A stretch of 36,332 nucleotides of DNA from Flavobacteriales bacterium (GTDB taxonomy: Bacteria > Bacteroidota > Bacteroidia > NS11-12g > UBA955): NCBI GenBank assembly GCA_947463095.1, contig CANHRE010000021.1, positions 1 to 36,332 of the forward strand, read 5' to 3'. Below are positions 14,652-22,126 of the stretch, in pieces. The position numbers and the translations under genes are program-made. Numbering within the stretch: position 1 is the stretch's first letter; each line of letters begins with the position of its first letter. The notes beneath the pieces are model-generated. The model had not been told where the DNA came from, searched no databases, and saw only the letters and a program-made list of their open reading frames with translations.

Positions 14652-16655
14652 ATGAAACGGATTATTACCCTTTTCCTACTCCTGTGTGGCTTCACTTCCG
14701 GCTTCCTGGCCGAGGCACAGGTTGCCAAAACCCAGGTGGTGATGGCCGGAGCCATTGCCAACCCTGACGGCACCCTCACTATATACTGGCCTCAAGAGGC
14801 CTATACCGGCACCTGGCAGATATATCGCCGCAGCGACCTGAACAATGAGGACTGGGGTGCTACTCCCGTGGGCACCGTGGCAGGAAATGTGGCAAGTTGG
14901 AAAGATGCTTCTGCCAAAAAAGGTGCGGCCTATGAATATATGGTTGTGAAAGTAAATGCCAGCAATCAGGCCGATGCCCTAGGCTATGTCTGGGCCGGCA
15001 ACCGCTATGAAGAACAACTTGCCAACGGCGGCATCATCCTGCTGATAGACAGCAATTACCAGCTTCCCCTGAAGAATGAAATTAATCGCCTGAACGCACA
15101 ACTGCAATCGGAAGGCTGGAACACCAGTATGCTGTATGCCGGGCGAAAGGAGAAACCTGCGCTGGTGCGCAGCCGCATACAGGCCGAATACCAGAGGCGC
15201 GGTGGAAAGGTAAGCACGCTGTACATCATCGGCCATGTGCCAGTGCCCTATTCCGGCGATTACAGTTCTTCCTTTATTCCTCCTCCCGACGGGCACGTGG
15301 AAGGTTCCGGAAACCATACCGGCGCCTGGCCGGCAGATTTATTCTACGGCGAGCTCGACGGAGAGTGGTTTGACAGCGAAGTAACCCGCACTACCGGCTC
15401 ATCTCCCCGCCTGTACAACATTCCCGGCGACGGCAAGATGGACCAGACCAAGGTTCCCGGGGCCGTTGACCTGGAAGTGGGTCGTGTGGATTTGTTCGAT
15501 ATGACCTCTTTCAGTAAAAACGATACCCTACTGGTACGTAAATACCTGAACCGCAATCACCTGTGGCGCACCGGACAACTGCGTTCCGTAAACCGCGCCC
15601 TGATTGACAACAACTTCCCTACCCTGAATCTGGCCTCCACAGGCTACCACAACTTTGCCACCTTTTTCCGCACCGACAGCATTTTTGATAACCGTGATTA
15701 CTTCACTGCGCAAAAAAGTGGTGCCTATTTATGGAGCTATGGCTGCGGCGCCGGATCTTACACTTCCTGTTCCGGGATAGGCGTTACCAACAACTTCGCC
15801 GCAGATTCCCTTCGGAACATATTCACCATCCTTGCCGGCAGCTTTTTCGGCGACTGGGACGTGAACAACAGCCTGTTGCGGGCTCCACTGGCCAACAGTG
15901 CCCTGGCCTGTTTCTGGGGTGGCATCCCCAAGTGGTATGTGCACCATATGGCGTTGGGAAAACATATTGGCTTTGGCACACGGATCACCCAGAACAACAG
16001 CACCTTTTACTTCAGCGGAAACTTTAACTATTCCCAGCAAGGCATACATATTGCCCTGATGGGCGATCCCACCCTGCGCATGGCTTATGTGCCGTCGCCA
16101 TCAAACCTGAAGGCCCAAAGCGTGTCCAACCGCGTAAAACTAAGCTGGAACCGGGCTAAAGGTGCGGTTGACGGCTATGCTGTGTACCGTTACGACAGCG
16201 CTTCCAATGGATACTTCAGGGTAAACAAGAATTACCTGATTACCGATTCGGTGTATTACGACAGCACGAACTACCTGCAGGGCAGAAACCTATATACAGT
16301 ACGTGCACTGCGCCTCGAAACTACCAACTCCGGAACCTGGTGGAATGCCAGCGGTGGCCCTTATAGCTCAGTAACGCATTCCAACAGCGTGATGCAGGCT
16401 GCTGTACCGCTGGAACTGACCCTCTTCCCAAACCCGGGCAAGGGATTGGTTCAGCTGGCACTGAGCACCCCAGTAAATGATGCTAAAGTGCAGGTGTTTG
16501 ACCTCAATGGACGATGTGTTTTCCGAAGGGATTATACCCAAAGTACAGCGCAGTTTGAAGCAGACCTGAGCGCCTTGCAGGGTGGGCTGTACCTGGTTCG
16601 CCTGGAAGCACCGGGACACAGCATCGCCAGCTGCAGCTATGTGAAACTGCCCTGA
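14652..16655 (+). CDS. Secreted T9SS protein with gingipain (C25)-like core and fibronectin III domains
   Basis: A 667-residue exported protein. Residues 1-23 are a signal peptide. A fibronectin III-like domain follows at about 27-110. The core at about 125-480 resembles the alpha/beta fold of C25 peptidases: GGIILLIDSNYQLPLKNEI, TLYIIGHVPVPY and AYLWSYGCGAGSYTSC, then AGSFFGDWDVNNSLLRAPLAN. In true gingipains a His-Gly and a Ser-Cys supply the dyad. Here the equivalent positions read YGC (Cys365) and GSFFGDWD, so protease activity is doubtful. A second fibronectin III-like domain is at about 483-575. The last roughly 80 residues are a type A T9SS sorting domain with LTLFPNPGKG, VFDLNGR and GGLYLVRLEAPG. 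The gene lies 2 nt before the GH53 gene. The C25 link is by motif resemblance only. Confidence 0.8.
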   Translation: MKRIITLFLLLCGFTSGFLAEAQVAKTQVVMAGAIANPDGTLTIYWPQEAYTGTWQIYRRSDLNNEDWGATPVGTVAGNVASWKDASAKKGAAYEYMVVKVNASNQADALGYVWAGNRYEEQLANGGIILLIDSNYQLPLKNEINRLNAQLQSEGWNTSMLYAGRKEKPALVRSRIQAEYQRRGGKVSTLYIIGHVPVPYSGDYSSSFIPPPDGHVEGSGNHTGAWPADLFYGELDGEWFDSEVTRTTGSSPRLYNIPGDGKMDQTKVPGAVDLEVGRVDLFDMTSFSKNDTLLVRKYLNRNHLWRTGQLRSVNRALIDNNFPTLNLASTGYHNFATFFRTDSIFDNRDYFTAQKSGAYLWSYGCGAGSYTSCSGIGVTNNFAADSLRNIFTILAGSFFGDWDVNNSLLRAPLANSALACFWGGIPKWYVHHMALGKHIGFGTRITQNNSTFYFSGNFNYSQQGIHIALMGDPTLRMAYVPSPSNLKAQSVSNRVKLSWNRAKGAVDGYAVYRYDSASNGYFRVNKNYLITDSVYYDSTNYLQGRNLYTVRALRLETTNSGTWWNASGGPYSSVTHSNSVMQAAVPLELTLFPNPGKGLVQLALSTPVNDAKVQVFDLNGRCVFRRDYTQSTAQFEADLSALQGGLYLVRLEAPGHSIASCSYVKLP

Positions 16656-16657
16656 AG

Positions 16658-17737
16658 ATGGGGAATCGTTTCCTGAAGTACGCCTTCCTGCTGACGGGAA
16701 TAGTACCGGCACTGTGTGCGCTCAACGCTTGCAGGAAACCTGAAATCGGACCGCCCCTCATAGCCAAACCTGCCCTCGTTGGTGCGGATTTGTCCTTTTT
16801 GCCTGAAGTAAGGCAAAGCACGTTGCGTTGGTATAACCCCTCAGGGCAGGTAGAAGATATGCTGCTAACCCTAAAGAATGCTGGCATCAACCTGGTTCGT
16901 TTGCGACTATGGCACCAGCCTGGCGCAGGCGCTGACTTAGCAAAGGTGCAGACCTTGTGCGAGGAGCTGCGCGGATTAGGCATGAAGTCACTCATCAGCC
17001 TCCATTATTCCGATTCATGGGCGGATCCTGCCCACCAATCGAAACCGATGGCCTGGAAAACGCTAAGCCGAGCCGCGCTGGCCGATAGTGTTTATGCCTA
17101 TACCAAGGGGGTAGTGCAGGCGCTGCAACCGGATTATATCCAAATTGGCAATGAAATAAACGGCGGATTGCTTTGGCCCGAGGGAAGCAGCAGCGATACA
17201 GGAAGCATGCTCCCCTTGCTTCGAGCTGGCATCCGCGCGGTGCGCAGCATCCGCAAGGAAACACAGGTTGTGATGCACCTGGCCATGCTTGAGGGCGTGG
17301 AGCAACAGTTGGAACCGTTTCGCTCGCTGGACTTTGATATCATCGGCCTGAGCTATTATGCCATGTGGCACGGCAAGGATTTAAATGTACTGAAGCATCG
17401 GCTGCAGTCCATCAGCAAGGTATTCGGTAAACCCCTGTTCATAACCGAAACCTCCTATCCCTTTACCCTGGGCTGGAACGATAATACGCACAACGTTACA
17501 GGCCTTACAGAGCAATTGTTACCACAGTTTCCGGCAACGCCGCAGGGCCAGAAGGATTTTCTTTGGGCCATCCGCAACATGATTTTAGCTGTAGAAGGGG
17601 GATTGGGTTTTTGCTACTGGGGCGGGGAATGGACTGCATTCCGGGGCAACAATGCTACCGATGGCTCATCTTGGGAAAATCAGGCGCTATGGGACTTTCA
17701 GGGGCGCGCACTGCCAGCAATGGAAGCGTTTTGGTGA
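16658..17737 (+). CDS. GH53 endo-beta-1,4-galactanase, lipoprotein
   Basis: Family 53 galactanases cleave beta-1,4-galactan (arabinogalactan I, pectin side chains). The 359-residue protein shows the family path: LVGADLSFLPEV, NLVRLRLW, LHYSDSWADPAHQ, and the acid/base Glu166 in IQIGNEINGGLLWPEG. The nucleophile Glu264 is in FITETSYPF and the end is YWGGEW. The N-terminus is a lipoprotein signal with lipobox ALNAC and Cys25, so the enzyme is membrane-anchored, probably in the outer membrane. It follows the T9SS protein gene by 2 nt and is co-transcribed. No SusCD pair is near, so this is not a classic polysaccharide utilisation locus. Confidence 0.92.
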   Translation: MGNRFLKYAFLLTGIVPALCALNACRKPEIGPPLIAKPALVGADLSFLPEVRQSTLRWYNPSGQVEDMLLTLKNAGINLVRLRLWHQPGAGADLAKVQTLCEELRGLGMKSLISLHYSDSWADPAHQSKPMAWKTLSRAALADSVYAYTKGVVQALQPDYIQIGNEINGGLLWPEGSSSDTGSMLPLLRAGIRAVRSIRKETQVVMHLAMLEGVEQQLEPFRSLDFDIIGLSYYAMWHGKDLNVLKHRLQSISKVFGKPLFITETSYPFTLGWNDNTHNVTGLTEQLLPQFPATPQGQKDFLWAIRNMILAVEGGLGFCYWGGEWTAFRGNNATDGSSWENQALWDFQGRALPAMEAFW

Positions 17738-17898
17738 GGGCTCTTGCCGGATTATTACATTCAGTCCATTGAAATCGCAGCCAACTTAATTCCGGCACTT
17801 CCAACTTTAAAGTTAAGTTCTTTCTACCGTGCTCAGCAGCATAGAATAACTTCAGCAGGCTGTCTGCCATACCTGTTAAAAAAAGGCTGTATTGGCTA
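17738..17898. other. Intergenic region with A/T-rich inverted repeats
   Basis: No coding potential was seen. AACTTAA (17783-17789) and TTAAGTT (17813-17819) can pair. Within the loop, AACTTTAAAGTT at 17803-17814 is a perfect 12-bp palindrome. CTTTCT follows the stem, so it may be a weak transcript end for the GH53 operon, but the stem is A/T-rich and this is uncertain. Confidence 0.35.
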
Positions 17899-17912
17899 AG
17901 TGAGCGCTTACA
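17899..17912. promoter_or_regulatory. LacI-family-like operator palindrome upstream of the DHS-like gene
   Basis: AGTGAGCGCTTACA is a near-perfect palindrome centred on CG and differs from the common LacI/CcpA-type operator TGTAAGCGCTTACA at two positions. It lies 30 nt before the -7 element of the DHS-like gene. No LacI-type regulator is encoded in the window. Confidence 0.35.
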
Positions 17913-17941
17913 ACCGTTCCATTCGTTTGACTTGCTTGTCC

Positions 17942-17949
17942 TACTTTTG
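17942..17949 (+). promoter_or_regulatory. -7 promoter element of the DHS-like gene
   Basis: TACTTTTG is a perfect match to TAnnTTTG and ends only 4 nt before the ATG at 17954. Transcription would begin at or next to the A of the start codon, predicting a leaderless mRNA. A TTTG at 17926-17929 is too close (12 nt) to be the -33 box. Confidence 0.5.
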
Positions 17950-17953
17950 CGCC

Positions 17954-18928
17954 ATGACTAAAGGTCCGGTTTCGCAATTTATCCAGCACCATTACCGCCA
18001 TTTCAACGCCGCTGCGCTGAAGGATGCAGCCATGGGCTATGAACAGCACCTGCTTGAGGGCGGCAAGATGATGGTTACCCTGGCAGGCGCGATGAGCACT
18101 GCTGAGCTTGGGGTAAGTTTGGCCGAAATGATTCGTCAGGGCAAAGTGGACATCATTTCCTGCACCGGTGCAAACCTGGAAGAAGACCTGATGAACCTGG
18201 TGGCACATAGCCACTACCGTCGCATCCCCAACTACCGCGACCTTACACCACAGGAAGAATGGGATCTTTTGGAGAAGGGCCTGAACCGTGTTACCGATAC
18301 CTGCATTCCCGAAGAAGAGGCATTCCGACGTTTACAGCAGCATATCCACAAGCTGTGGAAGGACGCCGATGATAAGGGCGAACGCTATTTCCCGCACGAA
18401 TTCATGTACCGGATGATTCTGAGCGGCGTGCTCGAACAATATTACGAGATCGATCCAAAGAATTCATGGATGATTGCCGCCGCGGAAAGAAACCTGCCCA
18501 TCATCGTGGGCGGCTGGGAAGACAGCACCATGGGCAACATTTTCGCCAGCTATGTGATTAAAAATGAAATCAAGGCCACGACCATGAAAAGTGGCATCGA
18601 ATACATGGTATGGCTGAGCCAGTGGTACCGCGAAAACTCCGGTGGCAAAGGCGTGGGCTTCTTCCAAATTGGCGGAGGCATTGCCGGCGACTTCCCCATT
18701 TGTGTGGTGCCGATGATGTATCAGGATCTGGAATGGCATGATGTTCCTTTCTGGAGCTACTTCTGCCAGATCAGCGACTCTACAACCAGCTATGGAAGCT
18801 ACTCCGGTGCCGTACCGAACGAAAAAATCACCTGGGGCAAGCTGGATATCCATACGCCCAAATACATCGTGGAAAGTGATGCGACCATTGTGGCTCCGCT
18901 GATTTTCGCCTGGGTGCTGGGGTGGTGA
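17954..18928 (+). CDS. Deoxyhypusine synthase-like protein
   Basis: In eukaryotes and archaea DHS uses NAD and spermidine to modify a lysine of eIF5A. Bacteria lack canonical eIF5A, so the substrate here is unknown; a polyamine conjugate is plausible. The 324-residue protein aligns by motif: SCTGANLEEDL (human TTAGGVEEDL), GGG at 240-242, and SGAVPNEKITWGKLD with Lys296 in WGK, equivalent to the human catalytic Lys329. The human KHH after the GGG, including the important His288, is replaced by GDF. The end DATIVAPLIFAWVL matches the family. ATG at 17954 is chosen over an upstream GTG at 17900, because the extra 18 residues are non-family and overlap promoter signals. It is monocistronic with no polyamine gene beside it. 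Confidence 0.88.
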   Translation: MTKGPVSQFIQHHYRHFNAAALKDAAMGYEQHLLEGGKMMVTLAGAMSTAELGVSLAEMIRQGKVDIISCTGANLEEDLMNLVAHSHYRRIPNYRDLTPQEEWDLLEKGLNRVTDTCIPEEEAFRRLQQHIHKLWKDADDKGERYFPHEFMYRMILSGVLEQYYEIDPKNSWMIAAAERNLPIIVGGWEDSTMGNIFASYVIKNEIKATTMKSGIEYMVWLSQWYRENSGGKGVGFFQIGGGIAGDFPICVVPMMYQDLEWHDVPFWSYFCQISDSTTSYGSYSGAVPNEKITWGKLDIHTPKYIVESDATIVAPLIFAWVLGW

Positions 18929-18962
18929 GGATGTGTTATCATTCAAAGTCTTTTTAGCTTAC

Positions 18963-19060
18963 GTCATCCCCTTTGGATTTCGCGTTTGCTTCAAGCCTCT
19001 GTTAGAATCATGTCATCCCTTCGGGATTTAAATATTGCAGAACCCCGAAGGGGTGATATT
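18963..19060. repeat. REP/REPIN-like element with CCCTTCGGG cores
   Basis: Three related units lie in the gap between two genes. GTCATCCCCTTTGGATTT (18963-18980) is a diverged copy. GTCATCCCTTCGGGATTT (19012-19029) is followed after 11 nt by an inverted copy, AACCCCGAAGGGGTGATA (19041-19058). Each of the last two is itself a small hairpin (ATCCC-TTC-GGGAT and ACCCC-GAA-GGGGT), and the pair can also fold on each other. This is the layout of REP doublets. Such CCCGAAGGG repeats are frequent between genes in Bacteroidota. No transposase is near. The rest of 18929-19153 is A/T-rich and shows no gene. Confidence 0.65.
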
Positions 19061-19129
19061 GATTTGCCGAATTTTTTAAGCACTGATTTCTTCAGATATT
19101 ACAGTACATTCTACAATAGAAATTAGTAT

Positions 19130-19137
19130 TATTTTCG
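19130..19137 (+). promoter_or_regulatory. Candidate -7 element of the SRA-HNH nuclease gene
   Basis: TATTTTCG matches TAnnTTTG with one mismatch and ends 16 nt before the TTG start codon. The surrounding sequence is more A/T-rich than the neighbouring genes. No -33 box was found. Confidence 0.35.
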
Positions 19138-19153
19138 TGGTGCAAACAATGAT

Positions 19154-20050
19154 TTGAATGCCCTGCCCTTCATACCGGATCACATATACAATCGCCGAAG
19201 AGATATTCATGCGATTTATGGCGGTAATGGGCAATCTGGTATATCCCCAAGCGCGAGTTATCCCTATATTTTTATATTCACCGGATCAGCCGGAACCCAG
19301 CACGGATATGCTGACCGCTGGGAAAATAACAACGTTTTTTCCTACACCGGAGAAGGTCAGCAGGGCGATATGGAATTTATCAGAGGAAACCTCGCCCTGA
19401 GGGATCATATGCTCAACGGGAAGCGGGTATTCCTTTTTGAACAGGCCGGAAAGGGATTTGTAAAGTTCATTGCAGAGGTTGAAATACATGAATTTGGTTT
19501 CTTTGAAACACATGATACTTCAGGAAAGGTTAGAACTGGTATTAAATTCTTCTTCAAGCGTCTAGGTTTATATCTGCCAAAAACGGATTTCATTCAAGAT
19601 ACCATTTATGTTGATAAACCGCAATCGGAGTTATATAAACTACTTCAGCCGAATGTTACTGAGCGTCAAGGTCTTGTAACATCCCGTGTGGGCCAGAGTG
19701 CCTACCGTAAGAGCATTATACACCGCTGGGAATACAAGTGTGCAGTTACCGAATTCAATGAACTGAAAATTCTGGTTGCATCGCACATTGTTCCATGGGC
19801 AGAAGCATCAGATGAAGAACGCCTGAACGTGCACAACGGCATCCTGCTTTCCCCGGTTTATGACGCCCTATTTGACCGTCATTTGATAAGCTTTGAAAAT
19901 CACGGGCAAATTATTTTATCGGATCAAATCGAACCTGAAGCCTACCGGAAAATAGGCGTTAGCGGCAAGGAACGAATTAAAAACCTGAGCAGTGAAAACA
20001 CTGTATTTCTGGAACATCACAGAACACAGTTGATCACACAAGGGCTTTGA
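19154..20050 (+). CDS. SRA-like/HNH endonuclease, McrA-type modification-dependent restriction
   Basis: A 298-residue protein with two domains. Residues about 1-130 resemble the SRA-like module of ScoMcrA-type enzymes: IYNRRRDIHAIYGGNGQSGI, YIFIFTGSAGTQHGYAD, FSYTGEGQQGDMEF and a GN.A.RDH segment. Such modules bind modified DNA. The C-terminal HNH_2-type nuclease has His211 in ASHIVPW, Asn228 in VHNGILL and the YDALFDRHLISF helix ending at His243. This predicts a type IV restriction enzyme that cuts DNA carrying modified bases; the modification is not predictable. The start is TTG at 19154. The frame is open only back to 19127 and contains no ATG or GTG. It is a single gene with lower G+C than its neighbours and a REP-like repeat upstream, which fits gain by transfer. 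Confidence 0.85.
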   Translation: MNALPFIPDHIYNRRRDIHAIYGGNGQSGISPSASYPYIFIFTGSAGTQHGYADRWENNNVFSYTGEGQQGDMEFIRGNLALRDHMLNGKRVFLFEQAGKGFVKFIAEVEIHEFGFFETHDTSGKVRTGIKFFFKRLGLYLPKTDFIQDTIYVDKPQSELYKLLQPNVTERQGLVTSRVGQSAYRKSIIHRWEYKCAVTEFNELKILVASHIVPWAEASDEERLNVHNGILLSPVYDALFDRHLISFENHGQIILSDQIEPEAYRKIGVSGKERIKNLSSENTVFLEHHRTQLITQGL

Positions 20051-20075
20051 AGTATTACCATTCCCCCCATTTCCT

Positions 20076-20083
20076 TTTCTTTG
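20076..20083 (+). promoter_or_regulatory. Weak candidate -7 element of the ChaN-like gene
   Basis: TTTCTTTG differs from TAnnTTTG at one position and ends 6 nt before the ATG at 20090. A TTTG at 20046-20049 is 26 nt upstream, longer than the usual 17-23 spacer. Confidence 0.25.
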
Positions 20084-20089
20084 CATCCC

Positions 20090-20959
20090 ATGAAATCGCT
20101 GCTCAGCCTCTTCCTTTCACTGTTGTTCCTCAGCAACAGCTTCGCGCAGGACAAGCCCGCCTATGCCCTATACAATGCCAAGGGTAAAACTGTTTCATAC
20201 AGGGATATGATGAAGGCTATGGCTGCTGCCGACGTAGTACTCTTCGGTGAACTGCACGACAACCCGATTGTACACTGGCTGCAGGCAGAAGCTACCCGCG
20301 ACCTCATTTCGGGCAGCGGCAGCCGGAAGGTGGTGCTCGGCGCAGAAATGTTCGAAGCCGATGTACAGGCTACCTTCAACCGCTTTCTGGCCGGCGATAC
20401 GTCCCTCACCGAAAAGGATATGAAGAAACTGTGCCGCGCCTGGCCGAATTACCAGACCGATTACAGCCCTCTGGTGGAACTGGCCATGCAACATAAGTTG
20501 CCCTTCATCGCCACCAACATTCCCCGCAAATACGCAGGCACCGTTTACCGCGGCGGCTTCGAAGCCCTGGATACCCTGCCTGCCGCCATCAAGGCGCAGA
20601 TAGCCCCCCTGCCCGTTCCTTATGACAGCACCCTGCCAGGATATAAGAACATCTTCATGGCCGTGGGTGGTCATGGAACGCCAAACCTGCCCAAGGCACA
20701 GGCCATCAAAGACGCTACCATGGGCTGGTTCATCACCCAAAACCTGCCGCAAGGCGGCCTGTTCATTCACTACAACGGCACCTACCACAGCGATAACCAC
20801 GAGGGAATTATGTGGTACCTGAACCAATACAAACCGGGACTGAAAGTGGTTACCATCAGCAGCCAGATGCAGGATAACACCGCTCCTCTTTCCTCGGAAA
20901 ATAAAAGCAAGGGCGATTACATCATCATCGTGCCTGAGCGCATGACGCGTACCTACTGA
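20090..20959 (+). CDS. ChaN-like (haem-binding uptake/TIKI superfamily) exported protein
   Basis: A 289-residue protein with a type I signal peptide (MKSLLSLFLSLLFLSNSFAQ). The core matches the ChaN-like family of the EreA/TIKI superfamily: VVLFGELHDNPIVHWLQ with the Gly-Glu-x-His motif near residues 50-55, GAEMFEADVQ, AWPNYQTDYSPLVELA, FIATNIPR and FMAVGGHGTPN. Campylobacter ChaN binds haem, and other members are metal-dependent hydrolases or peptidases, so iron/haem acquisition is only one possibility. Unlike E. coli and Campylobacter ChaN, no lipobox cysteine is seen, so it should be periplasmic. ATG at 20090 gives the natural signal peptide. Its last 7 nt overlap the convergent glycosyltransferase gene. 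Confidence 0.85.
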   Translation: MKSLLSLFLSLLFLSNSFAQDKPAYALYNAKGKTVSYRDMMKAMAAADVVLFGELHDNPIVHWLQAEATRDLISGSGSRKVVLGAEMFEADVQATFNRFLAGDTSLTEKDMKKLCRAWPNYQTDYSPLVELAMQHKLPFIATNIPRKYAGTVYRGGFEALDTLPAAIKAQIAPLPVPYDSTLPGYKNIFMAVGGHGTPNLPKAQAIKDATMGWFITQNLPQGGLFIHYNGTYHSDNHEGIMWYLNQYKPGLKVVTISSQMQDNTAPLSSENKSKGDYIIIVPERMTRTY

Positions 20960-21939
20960 TTCCAGGGAAGAAACTTCTCTTCCTGCAACACCTGCAGCAC
21001 CGGATTGCTGCTGTTCAGCGTTTCTCCGTTCAACACACGCTCATAAAGCATCAGGTAATCACGGCACATTCGCCCGGCATTGAATAGTTCGCGCGCCCGC
21101 TCATGGCAGTAAGCACGTGAGAATCGTTCAAGGTGCTTCAGGCTATAGGCCAGCTCAGTGGCGCTGCTGCTCAGGGCCCCGCTTTCTTCATCCACCAGCT
21201 CCGGCAAGGCGCCGTAAGGGGTGGCAAACACCGGACAGCCGAAATACATACTTTCTATCACTGCCAGCCCAAAAGGTTCATGCCAGCGCACAGGAAACAC
21301 GAGCGCTGATGAGTTCTTCAGCACTTCCAGCTTGCGCGCACCGCCCACCATGCCGCAAAAAGCCACCCTCGGATCCAGGGTGAAGCGAAAGCCCATTTTC
21401 AGGTTCAGCCGCTTACCACCCATCACCAGCAACTTTGTATGGGCAAGCCTGGACACACGGATGGCGCCCTGCACATTTTTCACCCGCCAGGCAGCATTGC
21501 CAAGAAAATGCGCATAGCGCCGGCTTGGTGAATCCAGCATCGGAGATCCGTAATCGTCCCAGTCGAGTCCATTGTGCACAAAAGCATCGGCGCCATAGCG
21601 GTCGGCGTGGTTTTTAGACAGAAACACGGTGTTGACGGGAAAGGGATTGCAGCTGTTGCGGTTGCCGTGATTGGTGATCAGCGAAGGGATGGGCAGCAAC
21701 TCATCGCTGGGGAAATGAAGGTGGGCAAGATCGCAGTCGGTGGGAATTTGCGCCGACAATGGGCGGTCGTGGGTCAGGGGCAGCACCCTGGCAAATGGGC
21801 TGCTGCTGCCGGGTTTACACAGCAGGGTAACGCGATGGCCCATTTTGTGCAGCTCCCGCGCCAGATACCATACCACGCGCTCCGTTCCGCCATAAGCCGA
21901 AACGGGCAGCAGGCCATGTTCAACAAGACAGATGTGCAT
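20953..21939 (-). CDS. Family 4 glycosyltransferase
   Basis: A 328-residue GT-B glycosyltransferase. It starts MHICLVEHGLLPVSAYGGTERVV, the N-terminal Rossmann strand with the GG(T)ER acceptor-side loop of GT4 enzymes. The C-terminal half has the retaining E-x7-E motif in HEPFGLAVIESMYFGCPV and the following PYGALPELV loop. ATG at 21939 fits the family start; an upstream in-frame ATG at 21999 adds 20 unrelated residues. The protein is somewhat shorter than typical GT4 (350-400). The donor and acceptor are unknown. Lipopolysaccharide, exopolysaccharide or T9SS-linked A-LPS synthesis are possible. It diverges from mraZ, and its last 7 nt overlap the ChaN-like gene. Confidence 0.9.
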   Translation of the reverse strand: MHICLVEHGLLPVSAYGGTERVVWYLARELHKMGHRVTLLCKPGSSSPFARVLPLTHDRPLSAQIPTDCDLAHLHFPSDELLPIPSLITNHGNRNSCNPFPVNTVFLSKNHADRYGADAFVHNGLDWDDYGSPMLDSPSRRYAHFLGNAAWRVKNVQGAIRVSRLAHTKLLVMGGKRLNLKMGFRFTLDPRVAFCGMVGGARKLEVLKNSSALVFPVRWHEPFGLAVIESMYFGCPVFATPYGALPELVDEESGALSSSATELAYSLKHLERFSRAYCHERARELFNAGRMCRDYLMLYERVLNGETLNSSNPVLQVLQEEKFLPWNQ

Positions 21940-21991
21940 TCCCACAGTTTCCAAAAATGGAGGCTGAAATCGGCATGAAAAAGAAAAATCT

Positions 21992-22006
21992 TCCCACAAT
22001 TCCCCA
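21992..22006 (-). promoter_or_regulatory. Possible minus-strand MraZ-like repeat pair before the GT4 gene
   Basis: On the minus strand TGGGG-AATTG-TGGGA gives two TGGGN units 10 bp apart, 53-67 nt before the GT4 ATG. The remaining sequence between the GT4 start and the mraZ operator shows no gene. Two short units are weak evidence. Confidence 0.2.
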
Positions 22007-22126
22007 CCATAGCAGAAACCCTTTATATTCGCTGCAAATCAGGGCTTCACACCGAACCTCATCACGGTAAAATCGCCAGCAAAAAGCACGAAAACAGGGA
22101 TTCTCCACGTTGATGTGCAAAAGCTG

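Noticed and set aside
14652-16655. Calling the T9SS protein an active gingipain
   Set aside because: The expected His-Gly and Ser-Cys catalytic positions are not conserved. Only a fold-level resemblance is visible.
17926-17929. TTTG as the -33 box of the DHS-like promoter
   Set aside because: The spacer to the -7 box is only 12 nt, shorter than the 17-23 nt required.
17900-17953. GTG start for the DHS-like gene at 17900
   Set aside because: The 18 extra residues are not family-like and overlap the operator-like palindrome and the perfect -7 element.
21992-22110. Possible replication origin or DnaA boxes in the divergent GT4/mraZ gap (TTCCCACA, TTCTCCACG)
   Set aside because: The matches differ from TTATCCACA by several bases, there is no A/T-rich unwinding region, and no dnaA or dnaN is near.
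21920-22120. Minus-strand open frame of 66 codons between GT4 and mraZ
   Set aside because: No recognisable motif, no promoter or start signal, Cys/Phe-rich composition typical of a chance frame.
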